Origin: Megalopta genalis
Taxonomy: Eukaryota; Arthropoda; Insecta; Hymenoptera; Halictidae
Length of the DNA: 64,000 nt
Direction: 5' to 3'
Assembly (NCBI RefSeq): GCF_051020955.1
Contig: NC_135014.1
Location: forward strand, 37,466,742 to 37,530,741
Shown: positions 10,749 to 22,922 of the stretch, piece by piece
How positions within the stretch are numbered: position 1 is the first letter of the stretch
How the letters are laid out: every line of letters starts with the position of its first letter
The notes under the pieces: model-generated
Seen by the model: the letters and a program-made list of their open reading frames with translations, nothing else
The model's database searches: none
Told to the model about the DNA's origin: nothing
Translations under genes and position numbers: made by a program

Positions 10749-12337
10749 AACTGTTTTAATTGGCACGAAGTTTCTCGTAAATGTTAGAGGGACTATCGTT
10801 CACTGTACAATCACTGAAGTACTTTTCTTTTAATTTTGCTATCACTTGGTGTTAGAAAAAAGGTGTAAAAGGGATCTTCCGTTTTTTCACTGTTGTATCC
10901 GAGCCTATCATGAAGATGGTAAGAAAAGCATTTGGCGCTTCTCGGTATTTATACATGTACGCATGCTGAATCGTTTCAATCGTCATTGATTCCCGAACCC
11001 ATCGGGGACCAACGAAACGCACGTGGATCCAAGCACGATATCTCCTATCAAGACCGCCCAGAAACAACCACTGGAAATAACCAGTCGATCCACATCACTC
11101 GACATCATCCGGCGTGCTCGTCACGCGGCGAACACTTTGCGCTCGAAAGGCGCAACAACGCTCGCTTTTTATCAGGCTTTTTATCTGGTTCCTGGCCATC
11201 TTCCGTCGTTTCCGTGTCCCGCGGGCACAATAACTGGCAGAGGGAGAGAAAGAGAAGAGGAGGAGAGAGAGAGAGAGAGAGAGAGAGAAGAGAGTGGCAC
11301 AAAGGGAATCCCTTTTTTCGGTCGGCGAAAGACGGACAATTTGTTTCAACGTCCCTACAAAAGACGAGCGGAAAGGTCGATTCCGCTCGGCGGGTACGAG
11401 GACGACGACGACGACCACGACGACGAAGAGAGGAGAGGATGCGGAGGATGAAGAGAAGAGGACGCATTGGATGAAATGGGGGCTAGAGGGGGCTCGGAGG
11501 GAACGCGCGGCGTGCCTCGGCCGCCTTGGAATTGCAGACGCGCGCAGATACGCTGCGGCGATAACGGGGCCGCGCGAACAAAGGCCAGCGTCTTTATCGG
11601 GCCGTTGATCTCGACACTTACCGGTATCGAGATGTACCTTTTTTTCTCTCCAGGGGCGCTCGACAATCGGACTCCCATTCCGCCTCGAAAATACGCTCCT
11701 TCCTCCTCGCGAGTTACCCATTCGGCAGCCCGCGCCGCACCGATAACGGGAGCCTAATCGCGGTTATCGTTATCGAGTTCGAAATCCGTAATTCGGCGGA
11801 TCGCCGAAGAATGTCGCGGTTTCTTCCAGGCCGCCGCGATCGGACGATTTTGCGTCTCTCTTTGATATCGAGTTCTTGTCGTGCCAGAGGAAATCTAGTA
11901 ATTAACCCTCTGGCGTGGCAGCTTCGCCGGGCTTGCAACGATCGCGTCTCGGTAACAATGAAACTGCGGATTTTTTCGCGGGATGACGTCACGAGGAGTA
12001 GTATGTAGTCGCGCGGTGGTGCGAGTCCAACGATTCAAGGATGTACAGTAGCGACTAGAGTTGCGACTGAGAGAGTTATTCGAAGGTTTACTTTTGTAAT
12101 ATCCTGATAACGAAACGTTCTGTTATCGAAAGATGCCATTCAAGTTCTCTGCTAAGTGATAATGTGTTACGATAATACAATGATTAGATAATGAGACGTT
12201 TGGATACCAGGATATTGTGAGAATAAACGTTCGGATACGGGAGTCTCTATTGTATCTTGAAAGAGATAGATCTTTTGAAAAATGCCGATTTTTATGTAAA
12301 ACAATAGTCGTCCGCGGCAGCCGCAAGTTACGTGTTA
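10749..12337. other. Intergenic, with GA and GAC simple repeats
   Basis: A (GA)n tract lies at about 11239-11290 and a GAC/CGA-rich tract at about 11398-11432. Frames up to 208 codons on the minus strand run through these tracts and are low-complexity serine/leucine or arginine/glutamate sequences without a domain. Confidence 0.5.
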
Positions 12338-12580
12338 CAGTAATTTCTCCCTAATTCGCGCTCGAATCGCGCACAAAAATGAAAATCAGCTTTTAAACGA
12401 AACTGGACAATTTGGGAAGAGATGCGATTGTTATAATTAAATAACTTTGCGCCTCATTTTTATAGTTGTTGACAATCGGAAATATAAAAATGAATCTCAA
12501 GGCTCGAATAATCGTATCTGTTCTTCCCAAATTGTCCATTTCTGTGCGCAATCTGAGCGCGAATTAGAGAGAACTTACTG
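12338..12580. mobile_element. Hairpin MITE family 2, isolated copy
   Basis: TA flanks (12336-12337, 12581-12582). The left end is CAGTAATTTCTCCCTAATT and the right arm is slightly changed (aattagagagaacttactg). The arms pair through the GGACAATTTGGGAAGAG segment, and the 243-bp length includes a short insertion near 12395. Confidence 0.87.
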
Positions 12581-12582
12581 TA

Positions 12583-14188
12583 GTTGGAAACGCGTCGTCT
12601 TTAAGTTTTCTTAATCTTTGTACAGTAATCTTTGCAAACATAGCGCTATGGAACGATCGCGCAATATTAAAAAAAGAAGTATGGAATCTCGGTTTTATCG
12701 ACCTATTCGAGTGGAATTAATTAACGTTTCATGAAAAATTCAATCGATACAATGGGCGTTCTCGAGAAAGAACAGCGTTTGTTCTCACGCGTGCTGCGCT
12801 GCGAACTTACAATGCTTTATCCGTCAAGCATTCTTCGCGATATTATTTTCGCCGATAATAATCGTGTTGTCGTACAACCTTGGACAAGCTTCTCGGCCAA
12901 TTCTTTCCCGATCCTATGTCTCTGTCGCGAAGCGATTGTGTTACTATATCAGTCGTGTGCGTATGTAGGCACGCTTCCTTACATAGTGAATGGATTAATC
13001 TGTCTGTTCGCGAGTTACCGTTTCCGCTTCGCCGATTCATGCGAGTTCGGCTAACTTTCGAAGTCGGAATTATCTTGGAAATGCAGGCCCGCGTAGACAA
13101 CCGTTCCATTTACGCTCTTACGTATTATCGATCGCTTATCTATCGTCCGCCTCGTAGCTTCGGATCGCGAGTTACGAAACGGTGTTATTATTTCGTCACA
13201 CGTCCGATCGATGTTCCATCGGCCGAACGTGCAAATGAAAATTCTAAAAGTGGTAAAACGAGAGCGGCCGCCGGTCCGCCGGTCCAAGAAAATCTATTTA
13301 AATCGCACAAAATATCAATATGGGTTAAGGAGAAATCGATTCGAACCGAAACAGGAAATAATTAATTGGCAGTTTAAGAACGTAGGTTCGAGAATCTATT
13401 TTAAACTAAACAAAACAAAAAAACAGAAAAAAGCAGAGGCAGTCTAAAGGTCGCGGAAAATCCGCTTAAATTGAAGAAAAAATCAATAATCGGCTTACAG
13501 AGATAAATCACTGGAGTTAAAGAAAAAGAATAAGCTGACGTTCGTTTCAGAGATCGTTATCAATTCGTAGAAAGACCGGCCAGCGTTCGCGCTGCCGGCG
13601 ATTCGAAACAGGCTCACAATCGTCAGAAATTGAGCGATAGACCGTCGATTTCGGTGCCTAGGATTCCGGCGGGCCCTGTCGCAGGTGTCCAAGGGTTAAA
13701 AAGACGCGGCGCGAGCACACGAGCGGCCGTAGCCGCGCGTTAACACCGCGCCGCGCCGGTTGTTCGTCGCCTTGTGAGGCGTGCAGCCGGGCCTGGGATG
13801 CGCTTAAAAATGCCGTCAAATCGACGGGCTCATTGAGATGCAGAGCGGCGAATGGTAAAATTGCTTTCGCTCGGATTCCTCGGCAGCACAAGATTACTTT
13901 CGCCTCGGGCCGATCCCTCCGGCAGCGGCGAGAAAGAAACGAACCCGGAGCGACGACTGGGACGTCCAAGAGAACGGCGTTGCTAAATCGAGGCCCTGGC
14001 ACGATACAAAACACGATTTTCCGAATCTGCCTCAGGAACAAGTAGACCTCCCTTTGCGGCTCGCGGTGTTTCCACTTTGTTCACTTATTCTAAACACAGT
14101 TGGCCCAAATTGCATTCGGCTGACGGATAAGAGATAAAGGAGCAACGAATACAATTTTATTCGGCACAGATTATTGTACAATCTCTAT
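12583..14188. other. Intergenic, no supported gene
   Basis: Mixed-composition DNA. A frame at 12880-13365 (161 codons) and a minus frame at 13658-14041 (127 codons) have no recognisable motif or plausible exon boundaries. I list them only as unexplained. Confidence 0.45.
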
Positions 14189-14410
14189 TCGAATGGCTTG
14201 TTCGAATAAAGAATTCCGCGAATAATTTAGTCGAATAGCTTGTTCGAATAAAGAATTCCGCGAATAATTTAGTCGAATAGCTTATCCGAATAAAGAATTC
14301 CGCGAATAATTTAGTCGAACAGCTTATTCGAACGAAGAATTCCGCGAATAATTTATTCGAATAGCTTATCCGAATAAAGAATTCCGCGAATAATTTATTC
14401 GAATAAGGAA
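14189..14410. repeat. 42-bp tandem repeat, about five units
   Basis: The unit contains AAGAATTCCGCGAATAATTT and TCGAATAGCTT, repeating every 42 bp (for example 14231 and 14273). After 14410 it decays into irregular CGAATAA / GACTAAAGAATT motifs to about 14545. Confidence 0.88.
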
Positions 14411-14629
14411 TTATTCGAATAAACGATTGTTTGACTAAAGAATTGTTTGGCTAAAGACGCAAAGAATTATTCGACTAAAGAGTCGCTCGAAAAAAAGTGG
14501 ATAGAACAATTCATAACGAATAATGAATAATCGTTATTCGAATAAAATCTTCGAACAAATCAGCCGATTCATCCGGCTGATTGTCTTAGAAAAATATTTC
14601 TTCGAAACGGTTAGAATAATAGCCAACAA

Positions 14630-15118
14630 TGATTCCATTATGCAACTTTGTGATCTATGTAGAACGGTTGAGAAATATCACGCAATCGCGACATATAATT
14701 CAATCGCATTCCCATATGAAACGTTGCAACCTATTCAGAACGGTTGAGAAATACTGCGATTGTGGCATTGTGCACGAATGCAACGTAAATCGGCGAAACG
14801 GCTATTACAGCGATAGTCAATGTCGAGTGTGCAGGAGAAAAGCAAGAGAAAGATTCTCTGCTTGGTACACTTGCGTCTTGCGACTGATGCAACTTCCACT
14901 CTATTTAGAACTTCTGAGAAATGCTGCAATTGTTTCTTAGGTACGGTGCAATTGTGGCATTATTCGCGAATGTAACGTCAATCGGCAAAGTATTTATTAC
15001 TGCAAAAATCAGCGTCGAATTTAGCTCGAAGCAGGAGAAAGATCTATTCCATTCGATTCTTGTGTCATGTAATTGGTGCAAAAACAATTTTCTCTCTGCA
15101 CAAAGACTCGCAGTCTAA
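14630..15118. repeat. Imperfect tandem duplication of about 192 bp
   Basis: The stretch around 14775 (cgaatgcaacgtaaatcggc) recurs diverged at 14967 (cgaatgtaacgtcaatcggc). The upstream motif GGTTGAGAAATA and downstream GCAGGAGAAA also recur. No reading frame is conserved between the units, so I regard it as a non-coding repeat. Confidence 0.65.
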
Positions 15119-15134
15119 TCACTGTTAGGAGAGA

Positions 15135-15178
<44 letters not shown>

Positions 15179-15279
15179 AATCGAGTCGACCCTGTTTCCC
15201 TCGATCCGTCTGAATTTCATCTCACTTTCAGTCGACGCTATACCTACGTCCACGGGGTTGAATCTCTCCGTCTCTCCCG

Positions 15280-15313
<34 letters not shown>

Positions 15314-15591
15314 TTCTTTCTTCCGTTAAGCTTGGTGGCCGTCGCGACACACAGACAACAGCCGACGCCGTTGTTGTATTGGCGGCGCATTGATTCGGCC
15401 GCGGGGGAGCGAAAAATAGTCGGACAACCGGAGGAAGTGCATAATTGTGGAATCGAGCGTAGTTAGGTCACGGTTCCTATTTTTAGTTCGGCACTGATTG
15501 TGAGTTCAAACGAAAGCAAAGGCCACCTGTGTGTGCCCCAACGTTTACTTTACGCTGACGCCTCGCTTCTCTTGCTCTTCTTCGAACTTCT

Positions 15592-15637
<46 letters not shown>

Positions 15638-18194
15638 TCCTGGCAGAGATTCATTGCAGAGCAGTTTCACGCGATCCTTGATTCGACGAACCTAACTCGC
15701 GCGAAAAATCACCGTCAATTTCTCCTCTGTCTCTTGCGTCTAACGTTATCATTGCTATTGCTTCCGATTAGTTTACGATAATGAACAGCTGCGGGAAGCT
15801 CGAACACCGTACATTAAGTATATCGAGCCTTCGAGCCGAGTACAGCCAGATTTTTGTAGTTCGCCGTTTGTTGGACTTTCAACCTTCGCTTGACGACCGT
15901 TCGTGGGTTGAAGTATAACGTCCGTAGAATCGAGTTTAAGAGGATCGTTTCAATTGGAAGTGCTTGCGACAAGAGAGAGAGGCGAGAATTCGATTAGGTT
16001 ATTCGTAAATTGTGGGCCTTTATGTTCTTGTAACTTCGGAGGATCTTTCGAAAATAATCAAATAAAGACTATAATTGTCCTCGACTGTCTTTGTATTGCT
16101 CAAGAGCCGCTGAATCTATTTGCAGTGGTTCTAGAAATTTATAACATGCAAGGAATTCGAGTTAATTCATTAAATTCGCTTTCATAAAATTTCTCCGATT
16201 TTTCGTGTCCTCTATAAACTGACTTACGTTTCTCCATGCACGGCTCTCTGTCTATTTAGGTTAACGCTAGGTTTACGTTCAATGAACGTGTCGCGAGGGA
16301 CAAATGTTACAATAAAAATCGCTAGACTAAAAATAAAAATAGCCCGACTAAATATGTTATCGTTGCTCGTACAAAAGGTAATATAAAATAGTCGCTTTCG
16401 GTGCTCCGTAAACCTATCGTCGAGCTTTAATCGATGTCTCGGTGGACTATTACATCGTTCTACGGATGAAGTTCTCGGCGGCGTTAGCAAGTCGGTGGTC
16501 TTTTCAGATAACGCGCGATCGTAGGAAAGCAGCTTACGTAAATTGAATTGACGTAGCCCGCGATACAAGCGGAATTAACGAATCAATTATTCGAGGGCCG
16601 CGGGTCGAAACTTTAAGTGTCCGAATCGAGTTGCCGAGTACATATTGAACTTGATACCATTCTCGGTGACTTCGGCCCGAGGAGAATTATCGCTGCCGAC
16701 CACTCGACAGATAATTTATCAACTGTTTGGCCGGCGTTTTCCGCTACCGTGCTCCGAATCCTCCGCGACAACATTCAAAATGGATGCTCTGCGCTCCGAA
16801 AAAAGCCGCGGTCGATCATGCCGTGCGGGTCTCCTTTCGCTGGGATACATTTTTCTTTGAAATTCGGGAAACGAGAGAAAGCGATGCGCTGTTTTTTTCT
16901 TTTTTTGCCAAATCGAACCGGTTGGCCATCATTTTTTCCTTCTCGGATTTGTTGTTAACAAAGAGAGAAAGAGAGAAAAAGGAGCTCCCGAGTCTTTGTG
17001 GAAAGTAAAAATTCTCCGCCGCGATTGCAACAGATACTGCAATATCACGACTACAATTGTTCACGAAATTGTTCGAACGGTCTCTCCCTGGTCCGTGTCC
17101 GACTAACTCGATTTCCAACGTGTTACACGAAAGCCACGGTCTGCTTATCAATTTATCACCGTGTTGTCGAAATAATATGCAATAGCGTTTTCCTCGGAGC
17201 CAGATTAGGGTCGTCGGAATACGAGGAATCTTCGATTGGCGCACTCGAATAAACTCGCCGAATGAGTCACATGATACATTTATCGATTTATATTAACCTT
17301 ATCGCGGTTGCTTTTTCATCTTCAACGAAAGAATTTACGGAGTTAATCGTTCGTCTATCCGTCGCACTCTTCCACGGCCGTCAATTTAACAATCGCATTT
17401 AGTCGGATATTTGTGAGACGTGCGCGGATCACAGTCTCGTTTTTTTACGATCCCGAGGGGAATCGCTTTCGGCTAAAACCGTGTACAGTGAACAGGAACA
17501 AATTCCGCGGTATTCCCGGAACCACTTAGCCGCGATATATCCTCCAAATTTCGATCTCGACGATGAGGAAACGACTGTCGAGTGGGCTCTCGTCGGATGA
17601 CAACGCTTAAAAGCAACGTTTAGTCACCGTTCATTAAGACGTAATACAAGCAGGGCTCAGTTTTATTGGGCAGAAATGTTTGATCCGGTGTTTTCGATGT
17701 GTTCTCTCGAAGGTGACTCAGTAGGATTCAGCGGGACGGAATAATCGCAAGAAACGCAACGCGCCGGACGCTCGAGGATACGCGCGTAGTAGGATACGCA
17801 GCCGATGATAAAAGCCGCTTCCCGCGGGTCGGAGCGCGATCGATGGATTCGCTATTCGAATCGTTTCAAGGACCCCGTTTGCCACGGGCTCACTCCGATT
17901 CATCGTGTGCTCGATTCAACGTCGTCGTCGTCGTCGTCCCCATCCCCTCGCAGCCGCCGATACCCTCGTGGATAGTGCGTGGAATATTAACACCTACCCT
18001 GTCGAGGAATTTTGCCGCTCCAACGAAATTTCGGATCGGCAGCATTCGCGCGTGTGAGCTGACGAACCTGGCCAAATAATTCGTCGACGGGTTTTGCTTC
18101 AGTTCTCATTTGTTTTGTAATATATTATGTATGTACATAATAGATAATAATAAATAATATTATGTATGTGGTCGGAGGATAGTCTCGGGATCAC
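15119..18194. other. Intergenic with GA/CT microsatellites, no supported gene
   Basis: (GA)n at about 15127-15178, (CT)n at about 15282-15316 and 15593-15633, and a short (GTC)n at about 17919-17938. At 16261 a TTAA followed by cgctaggtttacg resembles one end of a TTAA element without a partner. No exon structure or domain is seen. Confidence 0.5.
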
Positions 18195-20270
18195 GTGAAT
18201 AAAAATGACGAAATAATTCGAGGAATAACTTGGAAAATATAAAGAAGCGAAACTTAAAATACGTGAATAGCTTAACAATCGCGCGAGTAAAATAAGAAAA
18301 TAGTTATATACAGGGTATCCAAAAATTATGGTATTTCCGGGAAGTAAGGGATTTCTGAGGTTATTTGAAGTAACTTTTTCCTTTACAAAAATGTTCCCCG
18401 AGGCATCGTTAACGAGTTATTCACGAAAAACAGTGACCAATGAGAGGCGAGATCAGCCCGCGCGACGCGACCGAGCCAACGAGCGGTCGAAGCCCAATTC
18501 CGTTCATTGGCTCAGCCGCCTCGCGCCAACTGATCTCGCCTCTCATTGGTCACTGTTTTTCGTGAATAACTCGTAAACGAAGCCGCGGATTGCATTTTCG
18601 CTAAGGAAAAAGTTACTTCAAATGATCTCGGGAACCGGATGTTATACACCCTATATATTATACAGTAAAATAATGTCAACAAATTTGGGAAATCATTCAA
18701 CGAATAGTTCATAAAATACGAGAAAGTAAAACTGGATATATGCGACAAGGGGGTGGTCTTAAAATCATGTCTGTAAATTTAGAAAATAATTCAGCGAATA
18801 ATTTATAAAATACGAGAAAGTAAAACTGGGTATATGGGACAAGGGAGTGGTCTTAAAATCATGTCCGTAAGTGTAGAAAATAATTTGGAACGCGCTTTAG
18901 GAAATATAAATAAATGAAAACGATAGATTTGGGCAAAGGGGTAGTTTTCACGCCAGTGAAATTGGAAAGTATGTTGAATCATACATTAGAAAAATAGAGT
19001 GGAAAATGCTTAACGAAAAGGCGCAACGCAATTACGTATTTGATGGATTACAATTTGTATTGTATAGAGGTTACTATATCTGAAATTTTGTTCACCGCAC
19101 CGTGATCCACCTGAATCCCTCAAATCAAACCACTCGTATAACTTTATAGCGTTTACTTACATTTGCCAAGATTTCAACGAAGCTGCGATTATTATGTTAA
19201 CTTAAGTTCCAAGTATGTTTGCTCTGTAATACTACGTCAACTATCCCAGAGAACTTTCAAGATCGAACTGTTCGACATTTTTCTGTCTCGAATACTACTC
19301 TACAACTATGCATCGGTTTCTGAACTAATCATAATCGTGCTTTTATCAGTAAAGCTTATACTCATTGAAAATATTGTTGCTAATCTACGAGAGATGCCAC
19401 AGTATCTGTGGACGAAGAAGATGGAATTTTATCGCGCACGATCTCTGAGACACGTTTCGTGACTTCGAACAGTAAAATTCCTGCAATCTCGAGAAACGGC
19501 GTGAACAGAAACATCGTTAAACATTTAGCTGGCTTCAAAAAATTTCACCACTGCTCTAAAGTGTTTAATACTCCTGTACAAGGAGTGTTAACAAGTCGAA
19601 TGACAAACTAGTCTCTCGATGAAATCGCACCAAATCAGAGCAATACCATTTTTCTCACGCCAACATTCGTATCTTCTACAATATTTATTACCAAAATGCA
19701 GCAAAACTAAGGATTAATGAATTTCCTTAACGCATTCAGTGTCGAACATCGGCTCGAAAAATTCCGCTAATAACAAAGTTACTCGATCAGCGAAACCGAA
19801 ACTAGAAACTCGAAATTCACTAAATATTGTGTTCTAGAAATCCTAGTCGTATTCAGTTTGTACAATACATTGCGATAAAAAATGAATTTCGAGCAAAATA
19901 AGGAAATAATTCAAGGAACAGTTTATGAAGAATTGAAGAAGAGAATTGATGAGTCGGAAATTAATGAATTTCCTTAACGCATTCAGTGTCGAACATCAGC
20001 TCGAAAAATTCCGCTAATAACAAAGTTACTCGATCAGCGAATCCGAAACTAGAAACTCGAAATTCACTAAATATTGTGTTCTAGAAATCCTAGTCGCATT
20101 CAGTTTGTACAATATACTGCGATCAAAAATGAATTTCGAGCAAAATAAGGAAATAATTCAAGGAACAGTTTATGAAACATAAACAAGTGAAACTGGACAG
20201 ATGCGTCAAGGGGATAGTCTGAGAATCGTATCGGCAAATTTAGAAAATAATACAGCGAAAATAAATTAGC
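18195..20270. repeat. Degenerate repeat region with tandem 94-bp and 247-bp units
   Basis: A unit with ACGAGAAAGTAAAACTGG and GTGGTCTTAAAATCATGTC occurs near 18682 and 94 bp later near 18776. A longer unit starting ATTAATGAATTTCCTTAACG occurs at 19713 and 19960, with near-identical copies of about 220 bp. Related motifs (aaataattcaaggaacagtt) link the two. Family-1 MITE 18311-18653 is inserted in it. No gene is supported. Confidence 0.75.
18311..18653. mobile_element. Hairpin MITE family 1, copy with eroded 3' end
   Basis: The left end is cagggtatccaaaaattatg after TA (18309-18310). The arms include GAAAAACAGTGACCAATGAG and its complement. The right terminal segment TTGCGAGACATTTTTGGG is missing, leaving ttatacaccctata. 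Confidence 0.82.
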
Positions 20271-21222
20271 GTCACTCAATCGATGTAAATGTTTAACTTC
20301 CCGGGAATTATTCGATTCGCCCGCGTAAAATGAAATGATGCGAAACCGGTCTCTCTGAAATCGCTTCGATTCTGCAGAATCGGCGATCTCTCGACGCGTT
20401 CCTAGCTAGATCCCGATCGCTGAGCGTTATGGGGTCGCGTCCGATCGTTTCCTCGGCGAACCCTGTCCCGCGTTTCTGCGTCGCATGGTGTTGCTCGGGT
20501 TAAACGATCAAGTTCGAAAGGGAACGAAGCTCGGCTCGAAAGCGGCCGGTGTCGGCGTGGCGGCCTTCACCGCTCTCAGTCTACGCAGCGAGATTTATCG
20601 GGCGACCTCGGGCTAGGAAAATCCGATCCTCGATCTCCGGTGCATCCAGCGGACTTAAGCCTATCGAAATTTATCGGCGGAGCTGGCTGCCAGGCCAGGA
20701 CAGGCCAGGCCTAGCCGGCGCGGCGTTAATCCGTGCCACATATTCCTCGATATCCGTTCGCCGATCTTATCGTTGATCCAGTAGCTTTGTCGCCGTAACT
20801 CACGCGGACTAATAGGACTATTGCGGGACGATCTTCTTCGCTCGAAATCGATCCTACGCGTCCCTACCCTACGAGCATCGGCCGCGCTTTTTATTTCAAC
20901 GCTCGACAGGGAAAATACCTGCTGCTATTTTCCTTCCTTCTTGGCGTCCCGCGGCTCTCAACGCGGAAGAGACCAAGGACCACGCTCTGCACCGTTGCTA
21001 GAACTTTTCGTGGCTCGATCGTTCGTAGCACACAATGGATTTCGCCACCGGAGACAGCGAATATTGACGCGAAATCTGCCGAGCCGGCCAACATTTGTTA
21101 CTTCAAAGTTGCTGAAATTGTGAGGACTCGTACGTTGCGATCGAAATTGTGGAAATTGATTCAGTCTTGGCGTCGTTACGCGGTAACACACGCCGGTCGA
21201 GGTAATGCACTCGTAACGAACC
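20271..21222. other. Intergenic, CpG-rich, no supported gene
   Basis: Short frames of 60-100 codons occur on both strands without domains. CCAGGCCAGGACAGGCCAGG near 20690 is a short local repeat. Confidence 0.45.
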
Positions 21223-21725
21223 GTGCAAGAACTTGTCCTAACTTGGTTCCCCTCTCACCAGGGCATAACCGGAAACGAAAAAGCTGGCCTAAACGCCAAG
21301 AACGCAAAAACCACCCTTCCCACCCAATTTAGTACCCAATTCCACATACACAGATCTCCTCAAATCGGTACACAAAATAGAAAACGAGAAACGGAAGCAG
21401 ATATGGAATACGACCAACCGGACGAAGATACTTGTTTTTCAAGAAGTACCAACCCGAAACCTCACCAGGAGGGACAAGATAATCCTTTCAAAACTCAGAA
21501 CTGGACATACAAGGATAATCCACGAATATCTACTAAAAAACAAAACGGAACCTTCAAAGTGCAACGTTTGTAACGAACTGACATCGACAGCTCCAGATAT
21601 GTAAAAAATTCAACCTACAGAGACGAAAATACGTACTCCAGCCAAAAACATCTCTGACCACCCGAGATCATGTTATCAAAGCTTTGAACTACCTGAGAGA
21701 AACACAACTGTACGATCAAATTTAG
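21223..21725 (+). pseudogene. 3' remnant of a non-LTR retrotransposon ORF2 (RNase H and C-terminus)
   Basis: The frame at 21223-21573 contains TWFPSHQGITGNEKAG, the RNase H motif seen in arthropod LINE (Jockey/R1-type) ORF2 proteins; the usual ADxxA aspartate after NEK reads AGLNA here. In another frame, from about 21480, the sequence reads HEYLLKNKTEPSKC followed by NVCNEL. It ends with ALNYLRETQLYDQI and a stop at 21723-21725, the typical extreme C-terminus of such proteins. Frame changes and an internal stop near 21600 show it is dead. No reverse transcriptase is present, so it is a 5'-truncated insertion. The clade is inferred from the motif style only. Confidence 0.75.
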
Positions 21726-21879
21726 CAATGATCTTAAAAACGGAACCTGTCGCTAATGACCCTGCAGTCGATGGAAAAGAAAAAACCCAAAGGAAAAGAA
21801 AAGAAAAAAGAACTTGTGTACCATTCACTTTTCTACTATACCAATTAACATGAATTCTACAAGAACATTCGAATGTTTT

Positions 21880-22922
21880 CACAAATTATTCTCCTCGCCA
21901 TGGTGCGAGATAGTAGCAATCGCCGCAAAGCATGCACAGTTCTTTAGTTCCTGATTCAAGGGTTTTCTCATTCGACACCCGAATTGGGTCAACGATTTTT
22001 GGATCTTTAAAAGTTTGATCGAAAGCAGTAAAATAATTAGTAACAGAAATAGGACAGGTCTCTCTAGCGTAGAGAATCCATTCTACTCCAAAATAATGAA
22101 ACAGCAACTTGCAACGTCTGCGAAGTGCCGCGACTATGAAAACATCTAAGTAAACCGTTCCGTTGACTATTCGGATCTCGAGAACTTGGATTCAGATTAA
22201 AATAAATCGTAATTGTGGTCTCGTAGATCACAAATTATTCTCCTCGCCATGGTGCGAGATAGTAGCTAGCACTTCAATCGCCGCAAAGCTTGCACAGTTC
22301 TTTAGTTCCTGATTCAAGGGTTTTCCCATTCGACACCCGAATTGGGTCAACGATTTTTGGATCTTTGAAAGTTGGATCGAGAGCAGTAAAATAATTAGTA
22401 ATAGAAATAGGACAGATCTCTCTAGCGTAGAGAATCCATTATACTCCAAAATAATGAAACAGCAACTTGCAACGTCTGCGAAGTGCCACGACTTTGAAAA
22501 CATCTAAGTAAACCGTTCCATTGACTATTCGGATCTCGAGGACTTGGATTCAGATAGAAATAAATCGTCATTGTGGTCTCGTAGATCACAAATTATTCTC
22601 CTCGCCATGGTGCGAGATAGTAGCTAGCACTTCAATCGCCGCAAAGCTTGCACAGTTCTTTAGTTCCTGATTCAAGGGTTTTCTCATTCGACACCCGAAT
22701 TGGGTCAACGATTTTTGGATCTTTGAAAGTTTGATCGAAAGCAGTAAAATAATTAGTAATAGAAATAGGACAGATCTCTCTAGCGTAGAGAATCCATTAT
22801 ACTCCAAAATAATGAAACAGCAGCTTGAAACGTCTGCGAAGTGCCACGACTATGAAAACAATTCGGATCTCGAGGACTTGGATTCAGATAGAAATAAATC
22901 GTCATTGTGGTCTCGTAGATCA
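21880..22922. repeat. Three tandem units of about 350 bp
   Basis: Units begin with ACAAATTATTCTCCTCGCCA at 21881, 22230 and 22587 (spacing 349 and 357 bp). The third ends at about 22922. The units are nearly identical apart from small indels, such as a TAGCAC insertion in units 2-3 and loss of about 30 bp (the catctaagtaaaccgttcc segment) in unit 3. Open frames recur in each unit on both strands, but none is recognised and none spans the array. Confidence 0.88.

Noticed and set aside
11095..11721. 208-codon minus-strand frame
   Set aside because: It is low-complexity serine/valine/leucine sequence from GA and GAC simple repeats, with no motif or splice support.
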